This document shows, piece after piece, positions 17,299 to 25,138 of a DNA stretch of 43,500 nucleotides. How positions within the stretch are numbered: the first letter of the stretch is position 1; each line of letters opens with the position of its first letter. Below the pieces are notes generated by a model that was not told the origin of the DNA, searched no databases, and saw only the letters and a program-made list of their open reading frames with translations. Location: the NCBI GenBank assembly GCA_900758845.1, contig CAAESW010000052.1, positions 1 through 43,500 of the forward strand, in the 5' to 3' direction. The stretch is from an uncultured Collinsella sp. (GTDB lineage: Bacteria; Actinomycetota; Coriobacteriia; Coriobacteriales; Coriobacteriaceae). The position numbers and the translations under genes are program-made.

Positions 17299-18636
17299 AT
17301 GGACGAGATGTTTGCCATTAAATGTCAAAACTGCGGCGGCCCTATGTACTCGCACCAGGCTAAGCGCAGCTTTGAGTGCGCCTATTGCGGCACGGTCGTT
17401 CCGTGGCAGGCGGACGTCGGAGAGCCCAAGAGCGCCCTGGGCATTCGCCATACGCCGCTGACGGTGGTGGATGGACTGCTCAAGCTCACGCATGTGTCGC
17501 AACTCGAGCGCCCGGAGGACCCGGACTGGTATTTCTTCAATTCGCACTGGCGCAATCAGTCGGTCCTGGAACATCTGCTGTGGGAGGATCGCGGCACGGC
17601 GCAGGAGTTCCAAGAGGCCACGCATGTGAGTATTCCTTGCCCCTTCTGTGGTGCGTCCTTTGAGGGCGAGTCGACCCAGCGCGTGTTTGAGTGCCCGTCC
17701 TGCGGCAACAAGATCGGCATTGCCGACCTGCTCAAGCCGGGGACGTTTAGCAAGCGTCTGACCATGGGCGTGGGTGCGGAGTATGTGCCGGATCAGGGTA
17801 TTCCCTGTGAAATCTCGCCGCAGCAGGCACGTGCCAACGCGCTGCAGCTGGTGCGCCAGTACCCGGATGCCTTTGCCGGGCACGACGTGGAAGATGCGAT
17901 CCAAAACGACATGATGCTCTTCTATTTCCCCATGGCGCTGGCGGACCTGCGCATGATGGCGAGCTTCCCGGGCAAGGGCCTGAGCAAGGAAACCCTGGTG
18001 TACTACGAGGTGCTCGACTGGGCATACCCCAGGGCAAACTACCTGGACGTTCGCCTCATGGGCATTTTGGAGCCGTGGGACTTTGCCAAGGTCGGTCCGT
18101 TCGATCCCGCCATGCAGGAAGGCGACTTCCGCGTCGTCTCCGTCGATGCATCTACCAAGGACCAGGTGGTCATTGATAAGTTGGCGCTCGACGTTGCGGG
18201 CAACGATGCCGAGGCCGTACTGGGGCTCAATAAAAAGAGCATCCGAACCTGGGCGCGCAAGGCCCGCAAGCATAAGGATGGCCTGGTGATGGTGCCGGTC
18301 TACTTTGTCGATCGTCCGGCGACGGACAGCCGCGATGGCGAGCAGGTGCGCATTGCCGTAAACGGACAGACGGGCCGCGCGGCCGCGGCGGTGTTTAGCG
18401 ACAAGCGCGAAACGCATATCGTGGCACCGCTCAACCCGAGCCTGCATCTGTCCGGTGAGAGCACCGTGCATGCCACGCCCATCGAGGTCAAATACGTTAA
18501 GTCGCCGTTTCTGTACCAGATCGTGCGCCGTGGAGGCGGCGAGCAACCGCGCCAGGTTGCAGCGGTTGCCGAGGGTTCCTACCGAGAAGAAAAGCCCAAA
18601 CGCAAGGGCTTGTTCGCTGCGATCTTTGGGAAGTAG
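17299..18636 (+). CDS. Double zinc-ribbon protein of unknown function
   Basis: 445 residues. ATG 17299 follows AAAGGAGG by 8 bases. Two zinc ribbons open the protein: CQNCGG...CAYCG (residues of about 9-31) and CPFCGASF...CPSCGN (about 114-137). The rest (about 160-400) is mixed alpha/beta without a recognised catalytic motif, with no signal peptide or membrane helix. The tail is basic (EKPKRKGLFAAIFGK). Similar TFIIB-type ribbon proteins occur next to membrane or phage-shock-like genes in other bacteria, but nothing here supports a specific role. It is transcribed alone, divergent from the CDF exporter. Confidence 0.75.
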   Translation: MDEMFAIKCQNCGGPMYSHQAKRSFECAYCGTVVPWQADVGEPKSALGIRHTPLTVVDGLLKLTHVSQLERPEDPDWYFFNSHWRNQSVLEHLLWEDRGTAQEFQEATHVSIPCPFCGASFEGESTQRVFECPSCGNKIGIADLLKPGTFSKRLTMGVGAEYVPDQGIPCEISPQQARANALQLVRQYPDAFAGHDVEDAIQNDMMLFYFPMALADLRMMASFPGKGLSKETLVYYEVLDWAYPRANYLDVRLMGILEPWDFAKVGPFDPAMQEGDFRVVSVDASTKDQVVIDKLALDVAGNDAEAVLGLNKKSIRTWARKARKHKDGLVMVPVYFVDRPATDSRDGEQVRIAVNGQTGRAAAAVFSDKRETHIVAPLNPSLHLSGESTVHATPIEVKYVKSPFLYQIVRRGGGEQPRQVAAVAEGSYREEKPKRKGLFAAIFGK

Positions 18637-18739
18637 GGGAGTAGCGCCGGTTGTTGCCGTAACGTGATGGCCGGGGGTGCGGGGCGGCTCTCAGGAGTGC
18701 GGGCTGCCGCCTGATTGTTTGAGGGTGCCAGATATAAAT

Positions 18740-18883
18740 AAACGGTGGAACGGCTGCAAAAGAGCCGCCCCACCGGGTAAAACCAGGTTGTGCCGCGGAA
18801 CCCGCTCCTCAGCTAGTCACACTTCGGAAGCGCGGGCAACGCAGGTCTTATCGTCTAAAGGGCCGGCTGCAACCGGCCCTTTT
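18740..18883 (+). ncRNA. Candidate structured RNA with three stems and terminator
   Basis: No coding frame fits here, yet the strand folds into a compact set of helices. Stem 1 is 18743-18775: CGGTGG and CGGCT pair with AGCCG and CCACCG around a 7-base loop. Stem 2 pairs 18787-18797 (GTTGTGCCGCG) with 18831-18840 (CGCGGGCAAC) with one-base bulges, closing a domain that holds a CTTCGGAAG hairpin. It ends in an intrinsic terminator at 18857-18883. An AT-rich TATAAA at 18735-18740 could be a -10 box. The next gene is on the opposite strand, so this is not a leader of a visible gene. It does not match tRNA, SRP RNA or RNase P by eye. Confidence 0.4.
18857..18883 (+). terminator. Intrinsic terminator of the candidate RNA
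   Basis: AAAGGGCCGG (18857-18866) pairs with CCGGCCCTTT (18873-18882) around a 6-base loop and is followed by T at 18883. The T-run on the plus strand sets the direction. Confidence 0.8.
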
Positions 18884-19061
18884 CTGTGGCAGCCAATGGA
18901 CCCACATCAGACGAAGGTCGCGTTTTTGCCTGTCAGGTCACGCTCGCCAGCCACGGTTAGAATGTCGTTGCCGGCGTCCATGACCGGTATTGTTTCGTAG
19001 CGTGCGTCGCAACCGCGAGTGCGCCTGCGACGGCTGCGGTGGCTTCGGTCGCAACGTGCTA
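18884..19061. other. Intergenic stretch, no gene recognised
   Basis: 178 bases between the candidate RNA and the stop of the minus-strand nuclease gene. Short open frames exist on both strands, but none has a ribosome site or family likeness. There is no T-rich terminator for the nuclease gene in it. Confidence 0.5.
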
Positions 19062-20111
19062 CTACCCTTGCGCTTCGCCATTAGTCGCTTCGTTGATGGC
19101 GCGGTACTCGGCACTCAGCTCGCGCGCCAGCTCTTCCTTGCTTGGAAGATACGGCAGGTATTTGGCGGCAAACACTTGGTCGTTGTCTTCGGGCAGCGTG
19201 TACTCGACGATCGAATCGCTTTTGTCCGCGCAGAGCACGATGCCTATGGGCGGATTGTCGCCTTCGTTCATGAGCTCGCGCGTGTAGTAGTTCACATACA
19301 TTTGCATCTGGCCCAGGTCCTGATGCGTAAGATCGTCCGTCTTAAGGTCGATGAGCACGAAGCAGCGCATCAGATAGTTGTAAAAAACAAGGTCAATATA
19401 GAAATGGCGCCCATCAAAGGTGATGCGCTTCTGACGCGCCTCGAAAGCGAAGCCACGGCCAAGCTCCAGCAGGAACTTCTGAAGATGCGTGATGAGCGCC
19501 TGCTCTAGATCGCTCTCACGAAACGCAGCATCGTCCGAGAAACCTAAAAACTCCAGTACATATGGGTCGCGGATGATATCCTCGGGGCGATGGGTCGGGG
19601 CGCTCTTTTGGATTTCCTGGGTGACGGCCTCTTTGTCTTTGCTGGCAAGTAGGCGCTCGCGGAACATGGTGTTGATCTGGCGTTCGAGCTGACGCGTGCT
19701 CCAGCGAGAATCTGCACATTCGTTCATGTACCATGTTCGAGCATCAGGGTCGGTTATACGCGATAACCTGCGGTAATGTGTCCAATTCAATTCGGAACGC
19801 AGCGCGTTCCGGATTGGGAACGCAAGATAAAACTGACGCATGTATCTTAAGCTTCTGGCGTTGAAGCCTCTGCCAAAATCCTTAGTCAATCTAACGGCAA
19901 GTTCGTCGATCAGTGCATCGCCATACTTGGCGCGCTCCTCTCCGCCCTGTTCATCAACAATACTCTTGCCGATCTCCCAATATGCCTCAACCATCGCAAA
20001 GTTAACAGCGGTATAGGCCTTGTCGCGAGCGGCGTTGAGAATCGAGGAGACCTGCTTGTAAAAACCTTCGGGCACGATTGCCGATTCTCCACGGTTTACC
20101 AGTTCGCCCAT
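19062..20111 (-). CDS. DUF1016/YhcG-family PD-(D/E)XK nuclease
   Basis: 349 residues matching the two-part YhcG family. The N-terminal DUF1016_N domain is residues 10-160, with AYWEIGKSIV and RSLRYMRQFY. The C-terminal nuclease domain is about 180-330, with FYIDLVFYN (Asp240) and VLIDLKTDDL (Asp255 and Lys257), the D...D-x-K active site. It is complete, so an active nuclease is likely. Its substrate is not established; these genes are often found in horizontally acquired islands or beside restriction systems, but no methylase is present here. ATG 20111 or the GTG three bases upstream could be the start; the ribosome site is weak. Its codons (ATA, GAA, AAA) look less GC-biased than the neighbours, suggesting transfer. 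Confidence 0.9.
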   Translation of the reverse strand: MGELVNRGESAIVPEGFYKQVSSILNAARDKAYTAVNFAMVEAYWEIGKSIVDEQGGEERAKYGDALIDELAVRLTKDFGRGFNARSLRYMRQFYLAFPIRNALRSELNWTHYRRLSRITDPDARTWYMNECADSRWSTRQLERQINTMFRERLLASKDKEAVTQEIQKSAPTHRPEDIIRDPYVLEFLGFSDDAAFRESDLEQALITHLQKFLLELGRGFAFEARQKRITFDGRHFYIDLVFYNYLMRCFVLIDLKTDDLTHQDLGQMQMYVNYYTRELMNEGDNPPIGIVLCADKSDSIVEYTLPEDNDQVFAAKYLPYLPSKEELARELSAEYRAINEATNGEAQG

Positions 20112-20278
20112 CACTGTCGCCCCGCTTTCCTCTTGTGGAATGCATCTTTATCGAATTTAGTTTAAAGCCTCGCGCGGACACGAATTGCTGTGCTGTCTGA
20201 CATCATCGCATGGGGCCTTGCGGTGACTAAAATGTGGCCATAGAGACAGTTTTAACGAACCCCACGGGAGTGACGTGT

Positions 20279-20548
20279 ATGGACAACAACACGCTGCTAT
20301 TCCAGGACAAAGGTTCGGGTAGGTATAAAGACGTCAAGATCTACCCTAACCGCATTGAGGTACTCAAGAAGGGCACTTTTGGCGGCAAGCACACCGAGAT
20401 TGTTTATCTTAAGGACATTACGGGCGTCAATAGAATCAAAGGTCGCGATGTTTTTCTGCGCAATCGTCTGTTGACTGCTTGCGTCTTTAGCCTGAACAGC
20501 CGTGCGAAGGCCCAGGAGTTTGTTAACGCGCTGAACATGGTGATGTAG
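20279..20548 (+). CDS. Small PH-like domain protein
   Basis: 89 residues from ATG 20279, with GGGAG 8 bases upstream. It is mainly beta with a C-terminal helix (SRAKAQEFVNALN), the pattern of small bacterial PH-like domains: YKDVKIYPNRIEVLKKG and HTEIVYLKDITGV. There is no signal peptide or membrane helix. It is divergent from the DUF1016 nuclease gene, with a 167-base shared upstream region. The function is unknown and the family call is by pattern only. Confidence 0.65.
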   Translation: MDNNTLLFQDKGSGRYKDVKIYPNRIEVLKKGTFGGKHTEIVYLKDITGVNRIKGRDVFLRNRLLTACVFSLNSRAKAQEFVNALNMVM

Positions 20549-20572
20549 CCGATAGCGGCGTTCGGGCCAAGG

Positions 20573-20613
20573 TAAAAATCGGGGGCACAGAACGGTGTTC
20601 TGCGCCCCCGATT
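20573..20613 (-). terminator. Intrinsic terminator of the phospholipase gene
   Basis: A stem of 16 bp with one mismatch, 20577-20593 with 20597-20613 and a 3-base loop, contains GGGGGC and CAGAAC. On the minus strand it is followed by TTTTTACC, so it terminates the phospholipase gene. It may also stop the plus-strand gene ending at 20548, although the plus side lacks a T-run. Confidence 0.85.
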
Positions 20614-20642
20614 GAGTCGATGTGTCTAAAAGGCCGGCTTGC

Positions 20643-23144
20643 CTATTCGACAACGTCCTCGTTGTTTTCACCGTCACTGGCAAGCATCGCCGCGCCGGCG
20701 ACCGTTGTCGCCACGGCGGCGGCAGCGAGCCCGGCGGCAACGCCAGAGCTGTCGCCCGTGTCGGCGAGCTTTCCGCCCGAGCCCTTGCCCTTGTTGCCCT
20801 TACCGTTCTTATCAGCGCTGCCTGCGTTGGAACCCGTGCCACCGTCGGTGCCGGTGCCGGCGCCGCCTGCACTGCCCGAGGCCGCTACGGTAAAGCTTGC
20901 GGCTCCGTCGCTGGCGAGCGTGTAGTTCTGCGCCGCGTCGCCCAAGAGACCGTTCACGCGCACCCAGTACGTGCCTGCGGCAAATGTTTCGCCCTCGGCC
21001 ATTGCCGTGCCCGGAGCGCCGTTCGCGTCGTGCACAAACTCGAGCTGGGCCGTGCAGGCATCGGTTTCGAGCTTGCCCTCGAGTGATGCCGCAATCTTGG
21101 CGCGCACGTCTTCGCCGGCCTTAAGGCCTTCGAGTCCCTCAAAATGGGGCGTCAGCGCGCGTGGATCGATATCGATGGGCACAGAGCCCTGCAGCCCCGT
21201 AACGGTCTCGTTGCCCAGGGCGTCGACATCCACGTATTCAATGGCAAACGCATGGCCCGAAGCTGTCGCGTTGAGCGCGTTGCTGCTGTCGGCAAGGCGG
21301 AAATGACCCTCGCCAACGGTCTTGCCATCCTGGAATGAGGCATCGCTCAGCGAGTCGCCGTACGTCATGCGCATGCGGGTCGGGAGATAGTACGGGAGAT
21401 AGTACGAAGCCGTCTGCTTGTGCTCCGTATCGTAATTGCGCTGATAGATGCTCCGGGCCAGCGCCGCATCAACAAAGTCGGATGCGATGATGCCAATGTG
21501 CTTGAGGTAATCTGACTTTGTATCCTCGATGCCGCTGGGATTGATGTACGGGCTCTTATACAGATGCTCGTTGACTACTCGTGCCGAGGTAAAAGGATTG
21601 CCTCCGTGCGACAAGCCCGTGCAGCTGGTGTAGTTGATAGACCAGCAACGCTCCAGGACTTTCTCCTTGGCCCCGTTATCGTCCTCGACATCTACCTCGT
21701 TGCGCGTGCGCCCGGTCGTTTCCTTCAGCGCATTATCGACCCAGCTGAGCTTGTCGGTTCCCGTGAGTTTGTACTTGTCCTGGGCGTATACCTTGGTGCA
21801 ATAGGGCTCTTTGTCACCTGTTTCCCCCGCGGCTTCAAAGCCCCGCGCGTCTTGGACGAGACACATAGTGGCGCTGTCGGAGTGAGCCTTGATCTTGTCA
21901 TCCCATTCGGTAAGGTCGAGGCCCCACGTGTGGCCACTTACACTGTTGCCGTCGAGCCTAAATCGACGCAGCAGAACGATCTTTCCGCGAACCTCGCCCA
22001 GCGTGGGGACATGGCTCGACGTGTAGAACAGATCGGGATTATCGCCCATAACCTTGGCGAAAGCCGTCGTAACACTGTCATCGGTAGCCTCGTCGTTGCC
22101 GCGCGATGCGAGCATGATAAGCGCTTCTCTCGGGTTTTCGCTCAAAAACGTTTTAAAGTACCCGATGACATCGGAGAGATGCAGATAGTCCCCGTCTTTT
22201 TTGAATAGGTAGAAATCCCCGTGGCAGATGCCAGGGTTGTCGCCCTTTCCGAGCCGGATATCAAAATAGCGAATGCCTTCGAGCAACTGCGTGGGAATGT
22301 AATCCTGCTGGCATTTTACTTGCGAGGATTGGGGCTCGGTGTCGTTGTCCACGCTGCAGGTGCCCGAATCGTGCGTACCCGGGATGCTCAGCTCGTCGAG
22401 GAACTTGTTGTCGTCGACGTATTTCATCCAACATGGCCCATCGACGTAGCTGCTGTACGTGATCCAGTCGAGGCTGCTAACCGTGGCATCGTTCTTTTTC
22501 ATGTCGTAACCGATAAGTTCGAGCTCCCACGGAATGCTCTTACTCTTATGGCAGATCTTATTGTTGTCCTGGTCTTCGCCGTTCGATTCTATTGCCAGGT
22601 ACTTAATGTCTTTTTTCTCGGTTTCTTTCTCGACCGTGCGGTCTCGGATGATATAGGTTCCGTTTGATTGACGCTCGAACGCAAAAGAGCGGCTGGGCTT
22701 GCCGTCATGCTCGCCACTCCATACGTGGATGACCTTTCCGTCTTTGTCCGAGTCGCCATCGACCGACCAAATGCTGTAGCCCGTCTTTTTATGCTCTTCG
22801 AAATTGAGCAAGGTGCGGATAGCATACCAGTTTGTATCGTCATTCTTGGTCGTTACGTTCTCAAGGATGAGCTTGCTGGACGTGCCGTCATTAAACAGAT
22901 GGCAGACGTTGCCGATGACGTTGCCGTCTTCGTTAACGCTTGCGGTACGAAAATAGCCCGCGGGGCGAAGGCGAATGACGAAATTGTCGAGGCTGACCGA
23001 CGCTGTGGCAGGGTCGTCTGCAAATGCCGCTCGTGGGCCAATGCCCAATGCCGCGGTTTCGGGCAGGCTTGCAAGTGGCGACAACGCCGCGAGTCCAAGG
23101 CCCAACGTAAATGCTCGGCGGCTGATGGCGTGGTGTTCGGTCAT
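20643..23144 (-). CDS. Tat-exported surface PI-specific phospholipase C with ricin-like domain
   Basis: 833 residues. The N-terminus has a twin-arginine signal (SRRAFTLGLGLAALSPLA) and a probable cleavage after AFA near residue 42. Residues of about 50-215 look like a ricin-type beta-trefoil (YSIWSVDGDSDKDGKVIHVW, SFAFERQSNGTYIIRDR). Residues of about 225-400 form a PI-PLC X domain: IPGTHDSGT with catalytic His258, RYFDIRLG (292-299), and ICHGDFY with the second His308. Later parts are beta-rich extracellular modules, then a Gly/Ser/Lys linker, a sortase-like LADTG at about 793-797, a hydrophobic helix and an acidic tail. PI-PLC X enzymes cleave phosphatidylinositol or GPI anchors, substrates that are mostly eukaryotic. 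The gene is alone, with GGAG about 6 bases before the ATG. The LADTG signal is inferred. Confidence 0.9.
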   Translation of the reverse strand: MTEHHAISRRAFTLGLGLAALSPLASLPETAALGIGPRAAFADDPATASVSLDNFVIRLRPAGYFRTASVNEDGNVIGNVCHLFNDGTSSKLILENVTTKNDDTNWYAIRTLLNFEEHKKTGYSIWSVDGDSDKDGKVIHVWSGEHDGKPSRSFAFERQSNGTYIIRDRTVEKETEKKDIKYLAIESNGEDQDNNKICHKSKSIPWELELIGYDMKKNDATVSSLDWITYSSYVDGPCWMKYVDDNKFLDELSIPGTHDSGTCSVDNDTEPQSSQVKCQQDYIPTQLLEGIRYFDIRLGKGDNPGICHGDFYLFKKDGDYLHLSDVIGYFKTFLSENPREALIMLASRGNDEATDDSVTTAFAKVMGDNPDLFYTSSHVPTLGEVRGKIVLLRRFRLDGNSVSGHTWGLDLTEWDDKIKAHSDSATMCLVQDARGFEAAGETGDKEPYCTKVYAQDKYKLTGTDKLSWVDNALKETTGRTRNEVDVEDDNGAKEKVLERCWSINYTSCTGLSHGGNPFTSARVVNEHLYKSPYINPSGIEDTKSDYLKHIGIIASDFVDAALARSIYQRNYDTEHKQTASYYLPYYLPTRMRMTYGDSLSDASFQDGKTVGEGHFRLADSSNALNATASGHAFAIEYVDVDALGNETVTGLQGSVPIDIDPRALTPHFEGLEGLKAGEDVRAKIAASLEGKLETDACTAQLEFVHDANGAPGTAMAEGETFAAGTYWVRVNGLLGDAAQNYTLASDGAASFTVAASGSAGGAGTGTDGGTGSNAGSADKNGKGNKGKGSGGKLADTGDSSGVAAGLAAAAVATTVAGAAMLASDGENNEDVVE

Positions 23145-23345
23145 AACTTCTCCATTCGTAGAGTGCGGTTATGCGATAGTTTTGGTCACTATACTGCTCA
23201 GATGTTTAAAGATGCTGGTTTAATTGTCTGCGCGGCGCAATAAATCGGCGGGCGGACGTGTTGGGGTGCTTGTCGTTTTCGTACTGTTGCTACATTTGGA
23301 GCGGTTCCGGCGTCCGGCATCCTCGCGTTCGTTGGCTACCGGCAT
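23145..23345. other. Upstream region of phospholipase gene, no gene seen
   Basis: About 200 bases between the phospholipase start and the next terminator. It should hold the phospholipase promoter; on the minus strand a TATAGT box occurs about 45-50 bases before the ATG, without a convincing -35. No coding frame is supported. Confidence 0.5.
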
Positions 23346-23378
23346 AAGAAAGGGAGGGTCGGTTTACCGGCCCTCCCT
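23346..23378 (-). terminator. Intrinsic terminator after lipoprotein gene
   Basis: A 12-bp stem, 23351-23362 (AGGGAGGGTCGG) with 23367-23378 and loop TTTA, is followed on the minus strand by TTCTTA. It ends the lipoprotein transcript about 70 bases after its stop. Confidence 0.85.
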
Positions 23379-23449
23379 GGGTACGAAGCGCTGGGGTACC
23401 GTCGCTTGTTTGCACTGCGCCCGTGTTTCCCGCTGCGCTCGCCAGTCGC

Positions 23450-24043
23450 TTAACGCTTGATCTCGATATCGTCGAGCTTGACGTCCATGGCCTCGGTCTT
23501 GGCCTCGGCGATGTCATCGGCAAATTCCAGGGACTTCATCATGGTCTCGACGGCGTCCTTGTGCTCCTCGACGTTGTCGATGCGCACATACACGCTGCCA
23601 CCGTCAACGTCGGTGAAGTACTCGGTCGTCACGCCGCCCGAGTGCGTAAAGTAGGCGCTGCGCCAGGTCTTGCCGTTGTACTTAACGGGATCGCTCTCGG
23701 TCCATCCGGAGTTGGCCTTCCACTTTGCCTCGTAGTCGAACAGTTCATCGGCGTTCTTGTCAGAGTCGAAGACAGGGATGAAGCGATCGCTGGCGTGCTC
23801 GCTCTCGGTGAACTTAAACTGGGCCCTGTCGGCGGTGTCGCCTGCGACGTCGGTGATCTCGACGCCCTCGGGGACCTCGACCTTAAACCAAATGAAGTCG
23901 GTCCTCATATCCACGGCTGGCTTTTCTGCTCCACCGCCACCGCCACTTCCGGTAGCGCCGCCGCTGCCACCGCAGCCCACTAGGGCAACTGCGGCAAAGA
24001 GGCTTATGCAGAGGGTGAGAATCGCAAAGGCCTTCTTTTTCAT
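23450..24043 (-). CDS. Predicted lipoprotein of unknown function
   Basis: 197 residues. The signal sequence ends in the lipobox LVGC with Cys24 as the lipidated residue, followed by a Gly-rich spacer (24-39). The mature part (about 45-185) is a compact beta-rich domain with DFIWFKVEVPEGVEI, a central FKFTESEHASDRFIPVF and a helix at the end (HKDAVETMMKSLEFADD). No enzyme motif is seen. GAGGAGGA lies about 8 bases before the ATG. The pattern of a small beta domain ending in a helix and written as a surface lipoprotein suggests a binding role, but no ligand can be named. Confidence 0.8.
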   Translation of the reverse strand: MKKKAFAILTLCISLFAAVALVGCGGSGGATGSGGGGGAEKPAVDMRTDFIWFKVEVPEGVEITDVAGDTADRAQFKFTESEHASDRFIPVFDSDKNADELFDYEAKWKANSGWTESDPVKYNGKTWRSAYFTHSGGVTTEYFTDVDGGSVYVRIDNVEEHKDAVETMMKSLEFADDIAEAKTEAMDVKLDDIEIKR

Positions 24044-24115
24044 GGTCGTGTCCTCCTCGATCTGTAACCGCCCACGGATTACCTGCCTTTACTGTACGCG
24101 TGGACGGCTCGCTAG

Positions 24116-24344
24116 GGTGGGCCATGTGTCCCATTCTGGGGGCTGGAATTGCGCCGACAAGTGGCAATATGTGCGGTCGCAAAAGAGGGGAGGGCCGATG
24201 CTGTCGGCCCTCCCCGGGGTGAGGTGCCCGTTGATTTAATGGGGCGCGCGTGCGTGGGCGTTGCCCCAACAGGTTCCTTGTTTATAGATATGCCTCAGTT
24301 TTTGACGTCCGGAAGTCTCGAAAGGTGGGCCATGTGTCCCATGT
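24116..24344. repeat. 19-bp direct repeat pair flanking a hairpin (family D)
   Basis: GGTGGGCCATGTGTCCCAT occurs exactly at 24116-24134 and at 24326-24344, 210 bases apart and in the same orientation. Each copy is an imperfect palindrome (TGGG...CCCA). A 12-bp hairpin lies between them. No coding frame is supported in the 460-base gap between the lipoprotein and fchA genes. A degenerate relative may lie near 17209-17236. Confidence 0.7.
24183..24215 (-). terminator. Terminator-like hairpin, minus strand, without an obvious gene
   Basis: A perfect 12-bp stem, 24187-24198 (GGGGAGGGCCGA) with 24204-24215 and a 5-base loop, is followed on the minus strand by TCTTTTG. It resembles the terminator at 23346-23378, but no minus-strand gene lies upstream of it. 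Confidence 0.55.
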
Positions 24345-24503
24345 TTGCGGTGCCGACGCCTATCGTTCGTCATAGAAATCCGCGATGGCCAGGTGCGCTG
24401 ACGCTCATGTACTTATGGGCTAGACTTAGCACCATTATGTGATTGATGCGGTCGGTCGGCGGTTGCCACCCGACCGATGTATATGACTTGAAGGTGCGTG
24501 CGT

Positions 24504-25136
24504 ATGAGCCAAGAGATGATGGATAAAACCTGTCGAGAGTTTGCCCAAGCGCTGGCTGCTCGCGAGCCGGTTCCCGGTGGCGGTAGTGCGAGCGCCTTTG
24601 TGGGCGCACTGGGCGCCTCGCTTTGCGGGATGGTCGCCCGCTACGGTGCGACCAATCCCGCGCTTGCTGATCGTGCGGATGACCTGACGCGCGCGTTTAC
24701 CCAGGCTGATGAGCTGGCCCAGGAGCTTGTCGAGTTGGTTGCCGAGGACGTTCGTGCGTACGGCCAGGTGTCCGCGGCGTACGGTATTCCGCGTGACGAT
24801 CCGGCTCGACCTGCGGCGATTCAGGATGCGCTGCATGTGGCCGCTATGCCGCCGTATCGCATTATGGATGCCTGCGGGCGTGCGCTGGCGCTGCTCGAGG
24901 ACATGGCCGACAAGGGTTCGCGTCAGCTGCTGTCCGATGTGGCGTGCGGCGCCGTGTTCTGCCGTGCCGCTATGCAGGGCGCGAGTTTGACGCTCTTTGC
25001 GAACACCACGTCTATGAAGGATCGCGCTCGTGCTAAGGAGCTCGAGACGGCGTGTGATGAGTTGCTCGACACATGGTTGCCGCGCGCCGATGCGCTGGCG
25101 CGCCGCGCCTCCGACGCTGCAAGGAAGAGAGGATAG
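24504..25136 (+). CDS. fchA: Cyclodeaminase/cyclohydrolase family protein (methenyl-THF cyclohydrolase)
   Basis: 210 residues, the length of FchA and of the cyclodeaminase half of formiminotransferase-cyclodeaminase. The family motif PVPGGGSASAFVGALGASL lies at residues of about 22-40, and the all-helical remainder fits (AEDVRAYGQVSAAYGIP, DVACGAVFCRAAMQGA). FchA proteins interconvert 5,10-methenyl- and 10-formyl-tetrahydrofolate; related cyclodeaminases act on formimino-tetrahydrofolate. Its stop is 2 bases before folD, so the two are one operon. That FolD lacks its own cyclohydrolase Lys argues for the cyclohydrolase activity here. ATG 24504 has AAGG about 9 bases upstream; a GTG at 24498 is also in frame. 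Confidence 0.88.
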   Translation: MSQEMMDKTCREFAQALAAREPVPGGGSASAFVGALGASLCGMVARYGATNPALADRADDLTRAFTQADELAQELVELVAEDVRAYGQVSAAYGIPRDDPARPAAIQDALHVAAMPPYRIMDACGRALALLEDMADKGSRQLLSDVACGAVFCRAAMQGASLTLFANTTSMKDRARAKELETACDELLDTWLPRADALARRASDAARKRG

Positions 25137-25138
25137 CC

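Noticed and set aside
18787..18850. T-box leader, SRP RNA or tRNA
   Set aside because: The GGGCAACGC stretch recalls a T-box, but no downstream plus-strand gene exists and the rest does not fit. There is no tRNA GTTCGA arm or SRP tip.
19013..19065. Cys-rich plus-strand frame (RECACDGCGGFGRNV) as a zinc-binding protein remnant
   Set aside because: It has no start signal, overlaps the end of the nuclease gene, and is short.
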